Assembly (NCBI GenBank): GCA_005502805.1
Contig: SCMY01000001.1
Coordinates: 558,001-622,000, forward strand
Origin: Rhizobiales bacterium 2SD
GTDB lineage: Bacteria > Pseudomonadota > Alphaproteobacteria > Rhizobiales > Beijerinckiaceae
Direction of reading: 5' to 3'
Length of the DNA: 64,000 nucleotides
The notes beneath the pieces were generated by a model, which was not told where the DNA came from, did no database searches, and was given only the letters and a program-made list of their open reading frames with translations. Position 1 is the stretch's first letter, and every line of letters starts with the position of its first letter. Positions 1 to 7,712 of this stretch are shown piece by piece. Made by a program: the position numbers and the translations under genes.

Positions 1-291
1 GACCGCAAGGTCGCGCGGCATCGCCTCGACCGTGCAGACCCAGAAGCTCGGCCGCTCAGGCTTGATCTTCTCCTCGCCGGTGACGAGCGCGACAGCGTGC
101 GGCCCGACCTTGTCGACGACGCGCTGATAGACCTCGCGCGCCAGAAGACGCAGCGGCAGGCCGATCATGCCGGTCGGATGCGCGACCATCCGCTCGATAG
201 CGAGATGGGTCTTGCCGGTATTGGTCGGTCCGAGCACCGCCGTGACGCCGCGGGCGCGGAGCGAAGGCGGAAGAGAACGGGGTTGGATCAA
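1..291 (-). CDS. SUV3-like ATP-dependent helicase, N-terminal part (runs off the left edge)
   Basis: Translated from the minus strand, the first residues give a Walker A loop GPTNTGKTH followed by MIGLPLRLLAREVYQRV, the start of a SUV3/mitochondrial-type superfamily 2 RNA helicase as found in alphaproteobacteria. Only about 97 residues are inside the window; the rest lies to the left. The upstream reading frame has a stop near 424 and no in-frame ATG, so a TTG at 291, with AGGAAAG about 9 bases before it, is the most likely start. In related genomes this gene sits beside DUF3108 and rpmB; here about 4.8 kb of other genes separates them. Family is fairly sure; the start is not. Confidence 0.75.
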   Translation of the reverse strand, partial: MIQPRSLPPSLRARGVTAVLGPTNTGKTHLAIERMVAHPTGMIGLPLRLLAREVYQRVVDKVGPHAVALVTGEEKIKPERPSFWVCTVEAMPRDLAV

Positions 292-452
292 GACGCTGGA
301 GCTTTCCTGCAGTCCGGGCGGGGCAAGCCCTACTGGTTCAGGCCGCCTAAAGGCAACCCGATCCGTGAACAGAACGAGTCCGGAACGAAGCGAGGCCGAA
401 TCGCTGACTCCCGCAGAATCAGGTTTCGTTCACGGCGAGATATCGCGGCAAG

Positions 453-481
453 CGATTCAAAAACCACAAGATTTTGAATCG
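453..481. repeat. Inverted repeat, 10-bp arms with 9-base loop
   Basis: CGATTCAAAA at 453-462 is matched by TTTTGAATCG at 472-481. No T-run follows on either strand, so it does not look like an intrinsic terminator. It is AT-rich compared with its surroundings and could be a protein-binding site near the helicase gene. Confidence 0.5.
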
Positions 482-542
482 ACCTCATTCTTCATCCTTC
501 GCCGACTTGCGCGCGCGAGGGCCGCTTTCGCTCATGTAGGTG

Positions 543-558
543 GTTCTGGCGCCAGAAC
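543..558. repeat. Perfect 16-bp palindrome upstream of TetR gene
   Basis: GTTCTGGCGCCAGAAC is identical to its reverse complement. It lies about 85 bp upstream of the TetR start codon and 57 bp before the second palindrome. It may be a further regulator site; nothing in the sequence says which protein binds. Confidence 0.45.
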
Positions 559-615
559 GAGAGGCCCGCCCGCAAGATCAGCGCCGGCAGCATCGCATCA
601 CGCCTCGCTTGACCC

Positions 616-635
616 TAATACGTACGTACGTATTA
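616..635. promoter_or_regulatory. Probable TetR operator, perfect 20-bp palindrome
   Basis: The half site TAATACGTAC is followed directly by its reverse complement, giving a perfect 20-bp palindrome built on repeated GTAC/TACG steps. It ends 9 bp before the TetR ATG. Position and symmetry fit an autoregulatory operator for the adjacent TetR protein, which would control the coupled dehalogenase as well. Confidence 0.75.
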
Positions 636-644
636 ATACTCTCC

Positions 645-1235
645 ATGAGCAAGCCATCCCTTCGCCCGAACCTCATCGCCGCCGGCCACGACCTGTTCTG
701 GCAGAACGGCTACGCCGCCACCGGCGTGCGGGAGATCGTCGCCGCCGCCGGTGCCAGCCCCGGCTCCTTCACCAACCATTTCGCGTCGAAAGAGGAGTTC
801 GCCGGCGAGGTGCTGGAGCACTACTTCGCCTATGTCTGCGGCCTGGTCGACGAGGCGCTGGCCGATGACGGCCCGCCGCCTGTCGCCCGCCTGCGGCGTT
901 ATCTCAACCTGATCACCGGCAAGCTCGAGGAAGCCGACTGGGTCCGCGGCTGCATGGTCGGCAATTTCAGCCTGGAGACCGCGCCGACCAGCGAGCCACT
1001 GCGCGAAAAGCTCGTCGACATCTTCGCGCGCTGGCGCCAGCCCTTCGCCGCCTGCATCGCGCAGGGCCAGGCCAATGGCGAGATCACAAGCGCCTTCAGC
1101 GCGGAAGACCTCGCCGAAGTCCTGCTCGCCTCCTGGCAGGGCGCGATGCTGCGCATGAAGGTCGAACGCTCCCCGGCCCCGCTCGACCGCTTCAAGACCA
1201 TCATTTTCCCCCTCCTGTTCGGAAAGGCCTCGTGA
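645..1235 (+). CDS. TetR/AcrR-family transcriptional repressor
   Basis: A 196-residue protein with an N-terminal TetR helix-turn-helix (GVREIVAAAG then SFTNHFASKE, residues about 27-50) and a helical ligand-binding C-terminal domain containing GCMVGNFSLE, as in NemR/AcuR-type regulators. The frame stays open upstream to 540, but that stretch runs through the palindrome and resembles no protein, so the ATG at 645 is preferred. Its stop overlaps the start of the haloalkane dehalogenase gene, so both are made from one message. It probably represses its own operon through the palindrome at 616-635 and is released by a substrate of the neighbouring hydrolases; the inducer is unknown. Confidence 0.88.
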   Translation: MSKPSLRPNLIAAGHDLFWQNGYAATGVREIVAAAGASPGSFTNHFASKEEFAGEVLEHYFAYVCGLVDEALADDGPPPVARLRRYLNLITGKLEEADWVRGCMVGNFSLETAPTSEPLREKLVDIFARWRQPFAACIAQGQANGEITSAFSAEDLAEVLLASWQGAMLRMKVERSPAPLDRFKTIIFPLLFGKAS

Positions 1236-2170
1236 TGACCGAGAAGTCCCAGCAGATGATCGCCGCCACTCGCCATAAGATTCCGGTCCTCGATTCGACC
1301 ATGTCCTATGTCGAGGCGGGTACGCAGGGACCGACCGTGCTGCTGCTGCACGGCAATCCGACCTCCTCCTATATCTGGCGGAACATCATCCCGCGGATCA
1401 CCCCGGTTGCACGCTGCATCGCGCCCGACCTGATCGGCTATGGAAAGTCCGGCAAGCCCGACATCGCCTATCGTTTCGCCGACCAGGTCCGCTATCTCGA
1501 CGCCTTCATCGCGGCGCTCGGGCTCGAACGCCTCGTCATCCTCGCGCAGGACTGGGGCACGGCACTCGCCTTCCACCACGCCTCGCGCCGGCCGCAGAGC
1601 ATGCTCGGCCTCGCCTTTATGGAGTTCATCCGGCCCTTCGCCGATTGGGAGAGCTTCCATCAGCGGCCGCAGGCGCGGGAATTGTTCAAGGCCTTCCGCA
1701 CGCAGGGGCAGGGCGAGAAGCTGATCCTCGACGACAACGTCTTCATCGAGCGCATCCTGCCGGGCTCGGTGCTGCGCCAGATGGCGCCGGAGGAAATGGA
1801 GGCCTATCGCCAGCCCTTCCCGACGCCGGCCTCGCGCCGGCCGATCCTGAGCCTGCCACGCGACTTGCCGATCGCCGACGAGCCGGCCGACGTCTTTGCC
1901 ATCAGCACCACCGATCACGCCGCACTGCAGGCCTCGACCTATCCCAAGCTTCTGTTCTCTGGCGATCCCGGCGCACTGATCTCGCCGGTGCAGGCGCGCG
2001 AGTTCGCCGCCGACCTGACCAATTGCCGCCTCGTCGAGCTCGGCCCGGGCGCACATTACCTGCAGGAAGATCACCCCGAAGCGATCGGTGACGCCGTCCA
2101 CGATTGGCTTATCGAGATCGGTGTCGCGCAAGCGCCGGAAATCCGCAGCCAGCAGGCCGCCGCCTTCTGA
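1232..2170 (+). CDS. Haloalkane dehalogenase (DbjA/DhaA/LinB type)
   Basis: Alpha/beta-hydrolase of 312 residues that should cleave carbon-halogen bonds of haloalkanes to an alcohol plus halide. It shows HGNPTSSYIW (Asn42 of the halide pocket), QDWG with nucleophile Asp107 and halide-binding Trp108, AFMEFIRP with catalytic acid Glu131, and GAHYLQED with base His275. These match the Asp-Glu-His triad and Asn/Trp halide ligands of the HLD-II subfamily. From memory the sequence is closest to Bradyrhizobium DbjA, which also has QDWG. The start is GTG at 1232 or ATG at 1235, overlapping the TetR stop codon, so expression is coupled to the regulator. Its stop codon abuts the stop of the convergent hydrolase gene. 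Confidence 0.93.
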   Translation: MMTEKSQQMIAATRHKIPVLDSTMSYVEAGTQGPTVLLLHGNPTSSYIWRNIIPRITPVARCIAPDLIGYGKSGKPDIAYRFADQVRYLDAFIAALGLERLVILAQDWGTALAFHHASRRPQSMLGLAFMEFIRPFADWESFHQRPQARELFKAFRTQGQGEKLILDDNVFIERILPGSVLRQMAPEEMEAYRQPFPTPASRRPILSLPRDLPIADEPADVFAISTTDHAALQASTYPKLLFSGDPGALISPVQAREFAADLTNCRLVELGPGAHYLQEDHPEAIGDAVHDWLIEIGVAQAPEIRSQQAAAF

Positions 2171-3061
2171 TCAGTCCGCGAAAACCTCGGCCAGGACCTG
2201 CGCAGCTTCGTCCGGCGCCTCGACATGGACAAAGTGGCCAGCGTCCTCACAGAAGGTCACTGCGACGTCGTCGAAATAATGCGACAGGAACGTCGCCCAC
2301 TCCGATTTCAGGATCGGGTCGTGCCGGCCCCAATGCACCCGCGTGCGCTGGTGGATCGGCACGGAGGGCGCGGGGTGGCCATCGATCGCGGCGATCCGCG
2401 CCGCGTTCTGGCTACGATACCAGTCGAATCCCCCGCGCAGATTGCCGGGCTTCATGAAATTCTCGACATAAGTGTCGAAGATCGGCGCGAAGGCCTCCTT
2501 GCGGTGGCACCAATGCGTCAGGAAATGCCCAAGATAGAGGGCGCAGGCCTCGCGGCTGGAGCCGATCAATTGCTCCGCCAGCGGCAATTGCTGGAAGGAC
2601 TGGTACCAGATCTCATTGATGTGGCCGTCGCGCACCCAGGCCGAGCCGACGCTCGGCGTCGGGCAGTTGAAGAACAGGAGCTTCTCGACCCGCTGCGGAT
2701 GGCGCCGCGCCAGCCCCTGCGCGACATAGGCACCGACATCGTGACCGACGACGCCGACTGGGCCGACATCGAGCGCCCACAGCAGCGCCGCGATATCATC
2801 GGCATGGGCGTTGGCGCCGACATCGCTGCGCGGCGCCGATGATTTGCCGCTGTCGCCGAAGCCACGCAAGTCGGGTGCGATCAACCGGAACTCGCCATGC
2901 AGCCGGTTCATCATCGGCAGCCAGCTCATCCAGAATTCCGGCCAGCCATGCAGCAGCAGGACCACCGGCCCGTCGCCGATCTCGGCGACATGGAGCACGG
3001 TGTCGCGTACGACGACCTGGCGATGCCTGAGGCCGGGCGGCAAGGCGAAATCGCTGGACAT
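2171..3061 (-). CDS. Alpha/beta hydrolase, epoxide-hydrolase-like
   Basis: A 296-residue alpha/beta-hydrolase with the oxyanion-hole motif [10 protein letters not shown] (38-47), nucleophile elbow GHDVG with Asp108, a likely acid Asp248 in WGRHDP and base His276 in [11 protein letters not shown]. An Asp nucleophile with HGxP is typical of soluble epoxide hydrolases and fluoroacetate dehalogenases; the RxxxR pair of fluoroacetate dehalogenases is not obvious, so epoxide hydrolase is preferred. It lies tail to tail with the haloalkane dehalogenase, with no bases between the two stop codons. Halohydrin-derived epoxides are plausible substrates given that neighbour, but this is inference. Confidence 0.8.
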   Translation of the reverse strand: MSSDFALPPGLRHRQVVVRDTVLHVAEIGDGPVVLLLHGWPEFWMSWLPMMNRLHGEFRLIAPDLRGFGDSGKSSAPRSDVGANAHADDIAALLWALDVGPVGVVGHDVGAYVAQGLARRHPQRVEKLLFFNCPTPSVGSAWVRDGHINEIWYQSFQQLPLAEQLIGSSREACALYLGHFLTHWCHRKEAFAPIFDTYVENFMKPGNLRGGFDWYRSQNAARIAAIDGHPAPSVPIHQRTRVHWGRHDPILKSEWATFLSHYFDDVAVTFCEDAGHFVHVEAPDEAAQVLAEVFAD

Positions 3062-3226
3062 GGCGGCTCCGGAAGCGAATCGCCGGTGAGGCTAGCGCCT
3101 CGAACGAACGTTCCGCAATTCGTCGAATGGCAAAGCCTTCATGCGTTGCGGAGCGAAGGGAGAATTCGGACGCTGGCGGGGATAGATAGCGATCTTATCC
3201 CCAGCGGTTTCGGCGGCCTCAGAATA

Positions 3227-3251
3227 GCGCGCTCCAAAACAAGGAGCGCGC
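3227..3251 (+). promoter_or_regulatory. Hairpin covering the Shine-Dalgarno of the putative toxin gene
   Basis: GCGCGCTCC at 3227-3235 pairs perfectly with GGAGCGCGC at 3243-3251 around a 7-base A-rich loop. The ribosome-binding GGAG (3243-3246) is inside the 3' arm, and the ATG follows at 3253. A 9-bp, nearly all-GC stem at this place should hold translation low unless opened by a protein, RNA or passing ribosome. Confidence 0.65.
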
Positions 3252-3252
3252 C

Positions 3253-4446
3253 ATGCCGGACCTGCCGCAGCATTCAGCCCATGCCGGCGCGCGCTGGCGC
3301 GAGATCGTCCTTCTGCGCCGCCGGCTCGTCGCGCTGAAGGCGCAAACGTGGCTGCTCCGCCATGAACTCGCTCGCAAATACAATCCCGACCAGCCGCGCG
3401 TGCCAGCTGGCAATGCCGATGGCGGGCAATGGACCAGTGGCGGTGGCAGCGGCGGTTCGGCACTGACTGGAACCGACTGGATCAGCGATCTCGGCAACGC
3501 CTTCTCGGCCGCGCTGACCTTCGGCGATGTCGTCGCCGATACCAGCGGCGAGGAGAGCTGGGCCTTCTTTCAGGAAGGGACGCGCACGGACGGCTCGCTC
3601 GCCGAGCGCGCCGTCGTCAATCGGGACGGCTCGACCATCCAGTCCGAATTCGCCGACGCCGACAAGCCCAGCGACTGGGACGAACGCCACACCGTCACCC
3701 TGCCCGAAGGCGGCAAGACCACCTTCGAAACCGCCGACCGCACCCAGACGATCCGCGATGGTGGTCCCGACGGCGAGGTCGTTTCGCGCTCGACCTGGAC
3801 CGAACGCGGGCCGGAGCGCGAGGCGACGGTGCAGGAGGCGCGGACTCCATCGCGACCCAGTAGCCCGCCCCTTGCTGAAAACACGATCAACTCTGCTCTG
3901 ACGCTGTTCAGCTGGCTCTCTACCCGCAACAAGCTAGATAGCTTGCAGGCGGTCGCCAGCTTCAATGCGGGAGATTATTCGCCCAGCGCCGACGCAATTG
4001 ATCTAAGCTTCGTCGGCCAGCTTCGCGAGGATGAAGTTGATCGCGCCTGCCCACGCTACCATGAGGTGCGCAGCCGCACCAACGCCGCAGTCGATGCCGT
4101 CGGGCCGCGCAGCGGCTACCCAAATCCGCGTGATTACGGCACCGCCGTTCACTCCAATCTCAAATGGCAAGTCGAGAACCTCGGCGATCCCAATTTTCGT
4201 GCAGAGAGGTCCTTTCTTAAGAGCCAATTCGAGGGAAAGCCGGATGACGTACCTTATGGTTCACCGAATTCGCTTCGCATCGATGTCTACGAGAAGCGCC
4301 ATGATGGAACCGTGTGCGTCTATGATATCAAGACCGGCAAAGCCGGATTGACTCCGGGTCGTGCAGCCGAAATTGCGGGAACTGTCTACAAGCGCTTCAC
4401 TGGCGTCCGTCGCATTATCGTAACTGAAATCAGGCCAACGCGATGA
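3253..4446 (+). CDS. Modular protein with PD-(D/E)XK-like C-terminus, candidate polymorphic toxin
   Basis: A 397-residue protein. Residues 1-50 are basic and helical. They are followed by YNPDQPRVPAGN and DGGQWTSGG, a motif I recognise from many alphaproteobacterial proteins with unrelated C-termini. Residues about 85-205 are a charged, polar-threonine-rich middle region. The last 110 residues look like a compact nuclease fold: Glu308, Asp344 in LRIDVYEKR, then Asp358-x-Lys360 in VYDIKTGK, the order expected of PD-(D/E)XK enzymes, with further helices to the end. There is no signal peptide. The start is fixed by AAGGAG six bases upstream. It overlaps the next gene by ATGA. DNase or RNase toxin activity is inference; a non-toxic modular nuclease is the alternative. 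Confidence 0.6.
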   Translation: MPDLPQHSAHAGARWREIVLLRRRLVALKAQTWLLRHELARKYNPDQPRVPAGNADGGQWTSGGGSGGSALTGTDWISDLGNAFSAALTFGDVVADTSGEESWAFFQEGTRTDGSLAERAVVNRDGSTIQSEFADADKPSDWDERHTVTLPEGGKTTFETADRTQTIRDGGPDGEVVSRSTWTERGPEREATVQEARTPSRPSSPPLAENTINSALTLFSWLSTRNKLDSLQAVASFNAGDYSPSADAIDLSFVGQLREDEVDRACPRYHEVRSRTNAAVDAVGPRSGYPNPRDYGTAVHSNLKWQVENLGDPNFRAERSFLKSQFEGKPDDVPYGSPNSLRIDVYEKRHDGTVCVYDIKTGKAGLTPGRAAEIAGTVYKRFTGVRRIIVTEIRPTR

Positions 4447-5114
4447 CGACAATTCGCCAGATCAATAAACTCGTGAAACCGCTAGCGGGATCGGGACGCG
4501 AATTCGTTCAGAAAGAATGGTGTATTTTCCACACTGCGATCCATCATGTCATCAATCGTATCGATATATTACGCACGTCAGAAGCAAATCATTTTCGAGT
4601 AATCTGGAAATTCTGCCCTTCTTTTAGTACAGGATTCACTCTCGAATGGGAAAAATGGTTTGAGCCAGGACCACATCAATTCTGGCTCTGGTCCACGCCC
4701 GACATCGACGAGAGGTTCGTTGCTTGCGTCAACGAGCAAGTCCTGCCGTGCATCCGCGGCACAAAAACTCTCGACGACTTCGTAAAACTGGTCACTGAGG
4801 CAGATTTCATCATCACTCGCCTAGCCGATCACGTCGACACCGACATCCGTGTCGACATCGCCCGTGGCGATCTCGACACCGCCCGGACCAAATGCCGCGC
4901 ACTGCATGAACGCTGTGCTCGTGACCCGGAATCTTACTGGGGACGGATCTGGCGCAGGACCACCGACCGCGCCGGCCCCTTGCTCGAAGCGGGCGACAGG
5001 CCGGCGCTGATCGCTCTCTTGCACGAATGGGAGCGCGAGCTAGTCAAGAAGCTCGGCCTGGAAGCGATCTACGAACCCACGCCTTTCCCACTCGAACTCG
5101 CCGCCAGCGCCTGA
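4443..5114 (+). CDS. Unknown protein, probable immunity partner of the upstream nuclease-like gene
   Basis: A 223-residue soluble protein with no family I can name. The N-terminal half is rich in aromatic residues (FTLEWEKWFEPGPHQFWLW near 76-94), the C-terminal half is helical and charged. It starts inside the stop codon of the putative toxin gene (ATGA), the usual arrangement of an immunity gene. Its 5' half is unusually AT-rich: by my count about 38 percent GC over 4501-4620, against a strongly GC-rich background, while the 3' half looks normal. That suggests a transferred 5' part or cassette. The function as antidote is inferred only from position, coupling and composition. Confidence 0.6.
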   Translation: MTTIRQINKLVKPLAGSGREFVQKEWCIFHTAIHHVINRIDILRTSEANHFRVIWKFCPSFSTGFTLEWEKWFEPGPHQFWLWSTPDIDERFVACVNEQVLPCIRGTKTLDDFVKLVTEADFIITRLADHVDTDIRVDIARGDLDTARTKCRALHERCARDPESYWGRIWRRTTDRAGPLLEAGDRPALIALLHEWERELVKKLGLEAIYEPTPFPLELAASA

Positions 5115-5116
5115 GC

Positions 5117-5947
5117 TCAATTCCGCGTCGCGGTCGCCGTCACGCCCGGATCGACCTTGAAGCTCGAGGCCTCGATCACGGCGGTGCCGATCATCGTCTT
5201 CACCGAAATCCGCACCGGCAGCATCATGTTCGTCCCGGCGACGGGAGCGAGCCAGGTCGAGATTTCCTTGTTCTCGGCCATGAATTTGGTCGAGGGCCGC
5301 AGGGAGCGATGGCCGGCGATCGGCACATAGCGCGCCTGGCAGACCGAGACCGGGCCGCTATAGCCGTCGATCTTGATCTCCCGCGTGCCGGAATAGCTCA
5401 GCTTGATGTCATAGCGGGCGGCGCCGTCGAAGATCGCCAGCGTGCGGTTGCAGGCAGTTGCTCCCGCATTGCGGCCTGATGCCTCGACCGGCATCAGGAA
5501 GGCGCTGAGCGGGTCCATGATGTTGCGCTGGTGCTCGTCCTTGAGCGGGACGCGATCGGGCTTGGCGTCGATCGGCGGCTCGATCGCCAGCGCCTGCACC
5601 GCGTTGCCGCCGAGCGCCATGCGCACCGTCCGGCTTTCGCTGGAATTGGCCGAAGACACCGCGAAAGTCGCCGGCGAAAGCCTGTTGCCGTTGAGATTGC
5701 CGGTCGCCGCGCCCGAGCCGCGCCCACCGGTGAAACTGCCGACGAGGCCTGTCAGCTTGGCGTTGGCGTCGAGCTTGTAGCTATTGCCGTCGATGCCGCC
5801 GGAGAGATTGGCCTTGCCGAGCGACAGGCCGAGCAGGCTGACGTCATAGGTCGCATCGAGCGAGGCCGCCTGCACGGCCGGCGCTGGCAAGGCGAGCGTC
5901 AGCGCCGCGATCAGGGCGCTGCTGGCAGGCGACAGAGCGAGCTTCAT
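5117..5947 (-). CDS. DUF3108 domain-containing secreted protein
   Basis: A 276-residue exported protein beginning with a clear signal peptide (hydrophobic ALIAALTLALP, likely cleavage after AVQA at 27) and a mature region matching the DUF3108 family found upstream of rpmB in Rhizobiales (DATYDVSLLGLSLGKA near the start, DPLSAFLMP in the middle). An upstream ATG at 5986 exists, but the one at 5947 has GGAG about 10 bases before it and starts the signal peptide directly. Function is unknown; a beta-rich periplasmic or outer-membrane-associated role is likely. It is divergent from rpmB. Confidence 0.82.
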   Translation of the reverse strand: MKLALSPASSALIAALTLALPAPAVQAASLDATYDVSLLGLSLGKANLSGGIDGNSYKLDANAKLTGLVGSFTGGRGSGAATGNLNGNRLSPATFAVSSANSSESRTVRMALGGNAVQALAIEPPIDAKPDRVPLKDEHQRNIMDPLSAFLMPVEASGRNAGATACNRTLAIFDGAARYDIKLSYSGTREIKIDGYSGPVSVCQARYVPIAGHRSLRPSTKFMAENKEISTWLAPVAGTNMMLPVRISVKTMIGTAVIEASSFKVDPGVTATATRN

Positions 5948-6199
5948 CTTGAGGCTCCGGAGCGCGACGGGCAGCGTCGCATGCACTGGGATTCGGTCCG
6001 AATCGTGACTGGTTCTCGTCAGCTTGGCGAGATAATGGTTACCGAGATGTTTCCGGGCCGTTTCCGCACGACCTGCCTTGACGCCCTGTCCCCGGCCCGT
6101 TATAGACCCGCCACTTCAATTTGACTTCCGGTGCTTGCCTGCCGGCACGTCGCGTGTCGGCACTTTGCGTTGAGTACCGGAGATTTTGGGAACAGGATC

Positions 6200-6487
6200 A
6201 TGGCCCGCCGTTGCGAACTGACCGGGAAAGCCACCCAGACCGGCCACCTCGTCAGCCACTCGAACCGCAAGACCAAGACGGTCTTCCGGCCGAACCTCGT
6301 CAACGTCACGCTGCAGTCGGATGCGCTCGGCCGTTCGGTCCGCCTGCGCGTCTCGGCGAACGCCCTGCGCACCGTCGACCATCGCGGCGGCCTCGACGCC
6401 TTCCTGGTCAAGGCTCCGGCCGGTGACCTGTCGACCGGCGCGCTGGCGCTGAAGCGCGACATCGAGAAGAAGCTCGCCGCCAACTGA
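6200..6487 (+). CDS. rpmB: 50S ribosomal protein L28
   Basis: A 95-residue protein beginning [10 protein letters not shown] with SHSNRKTKT and RPNLVNV, which is bacterial L28 of the large ribosomal subunit in its alphaproteobacterial form. Longer in-frame starts upstream (from 6131) are not conserved; the ATG at 6200 gives the standard N-terminus. A strong intrinsic terminator follows 26 bases after the stop, so it is a single-gene transcript. Confidence 0.97.
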   Translation: MARRCELTGKATQTGHLVSHSNRKTKTVFRPNLVNVTLQSDALGRSVRLRVSANALRTVDHRGGLDAFLVKAPAGDLSTGALALKRDIEKKLAAN

Positions 6488-6513
6488 GCGCGGGTTTCCC
6501 TCGGGACTGAACG

Positions 6514-6537
6514 AAGCGGCCGCGAGGCCGCTTTTTT
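6514..6537 (+). terminator. Intrinsic terminator of rpmB
   Basis: AAGCGGCC, loop GCGA, GGCCGCTT, then a run of T residues to 6537. Perfect 8-bp stem directly downstream of rpmB. Confidence 0.92.
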
Positions 6538-6549
6538 CGTTTGCCCTTT

Positions 6550-6691
6550 CGTCATGGTCGGGCTTGTCCCGACCATCCACGTCTTCGTTCGTCGAGAACG
6601 GTGTTCAAGACGTGGATGCTCGCCACAAGGGCGAGCATGACGGCTGAGCCTCATCCGGCCGGAGATGCTCGGGTCAAGCCCGAGCATGACG
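6550..6691 (-). repeat. Dispersed palindromic intergenic repeat, copy 1
   Basis: A run of nested hairpins: TGGTCGGG/CCCGACCA, an ACGTCTT/AAGACGT pair, ATGCTCGCC/GGCGAGCAT and ATGCTCGGG/CCCGAGCAT, beginning and ending with GTCATG/CATGAC. Read on the minus strand it contains CCCGAGCATCTC, GGCCGGATGAGGCT in the same order as a second copy at 51845-51953. The type is a REP/BIME-like noncoding repeat common in rhizobial genomes. Confidence 0.75.
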
Positions 6692-6698
6692 CGAGCTG

Positions 6699-7712
6699 CT
6701 ATTGCGCCAGCTCGAACTCCAGCAGCACCGTCCGCTGCAGGAAGGTCGAGAAATTGTCGTCCGAGATCAGGGTGATGATGGTTCGCCCGTTCTCCAGATG
6801 GACGGCCATCCCTTCCATGTTGTCGATCTCCTGGCCGAGATCGGCCTCGATCAGCAGCGGCCCGTCCAGTTTCGCTCCCGGCCGGATCGTGGCGCCGGCG
6901 ATGCGGCGGATACGCATGCCGACGCCGCGCAGCGGCTTGTACCAGCGCTCCAGCAGCAGCATGTCACCGCCCGGCAGGACCGCGAGGTCGGTGACGTCGT
7001 AACCATCGCGGCGGATCACCTGCAGCGTGCCGGGCTGGCGCCCACCGATGATGAAGCCCGTGGTGGGCTCGTCCTCGCGGCCGGAGCGCTCGGAAATCGC
7101 GATCAACGCCCCGGCGAGCAGGTGACCGGCCGGCAGCACGCCGAGCGCCTCCAGCCCGCGATTCCCCGGCAGGCGTTTCAAGGCGGGCGGGGTCGGCACC
7201 AGCTGCGCCCGCGCCTCGACGCCATGGCGGGCGAAGTCGAAGCGCAGGATATCATGAGCGCGCTCGACGCCGATGAAAGCCGTGCCGCCCTGGATGGCGA
7301 GCGATTCGGTGTCGTAATAGCGCGAGCGATGCAGTGGCTTGCCGGAGGCGCCGAGGATCGGCGCGAGCTCGGCCTCGTCCAGCCCGGCGAGTTTACCCGG
7401 ACTGTTGCGCACGACCCTGGCCGTCAGCCAGAAGCCGTTGTCGGTGATGGCGATGAGACGAGCGCCATCGGGCGAGCGCCACAGCCCCGAGAAACCACCG
7501 AAACGCGGATGGCTGCCGGAGAGCTGGAGCCCGCCGCGGAAGACGAGCTGCCCGAAGCGGGTCTTGGTCGGATTGCCGGGCTCGAAGCTGGCGATCGGCC
7601 GGGCGGAGATGCTGACCGGGATGCGTCCTGGCTCAAGGCTCTGCGCCCGCGCAGGCGCGGCCAGAGCCGCCGCGCCGAGGCCGGCGAGAACGCTGCGGCG
7701 GCTCGGGCTCAT
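6699..7712 (-). CDS. Esterase-like activity of phytase family protein, Tat-exported
   Basis: A 337-residue protein with a twin-arginine leader ([20 protein letters not shown], residues 4-23) and a beta-propeller-like body with [21 protein letters not shown] and LLLERWY, typical of the phytase-like esterase family (PF13449). It probably acts in the periplasm; the substrate is not known. Its ATG overlaps the cobT stop (ATGA), so it is the last gene of the cobS operon. This pairing with cobT recurs in Rhizobiales but has no established link to cobalamin. Confidence 0.85.
   Translation of the reverse strand: MSPSRRSVLAGLGAAALAAPARAQSLEPGRIPVSISARPIASFEPGNPTKTRFGQLVFRGGLQLSGSHPRFGGFSGLWRSPDGARLIAITDNGFWLTARVVRNSPGKLAGLDEAELAPILGASGKPLHRSRYYDTESLAIQGGTAFIGVERAHDILRFDFARHGVEARAQLVPTPPALKRLPGNRGLEALGVLPAGHLLAGALIAISERSGREDEPTTGFIIGGRQPGTLQVIRRDGYDVTDLAVLPGGDMLLLERWYKPLRGVGMRIRRIAGATIRPGAKLDGPLLIEADLGQEIDNMEGMAVHLENGRTIITLISDDNFSTFLQRTVLLEFELAQ

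Larger units (their letters stand above)
292..644. other. Intergenic region between helicase and TetR gene, rich in palindromes
   Basis: About 350 bases with no convincing gene; the open frames here lack family similarity. It must hold the promoters of the leftward helicase gene and the rightward TetR-dehalogenase operon. It contains three separate perfect inverted repeats, listed individually. Confidence 0.7.

Noticed and set aside
540-644. N-terminal extension of the TetR protein
   Set aside because: It would translate through the operator palindrome and has no similarity to TetR N-termini.
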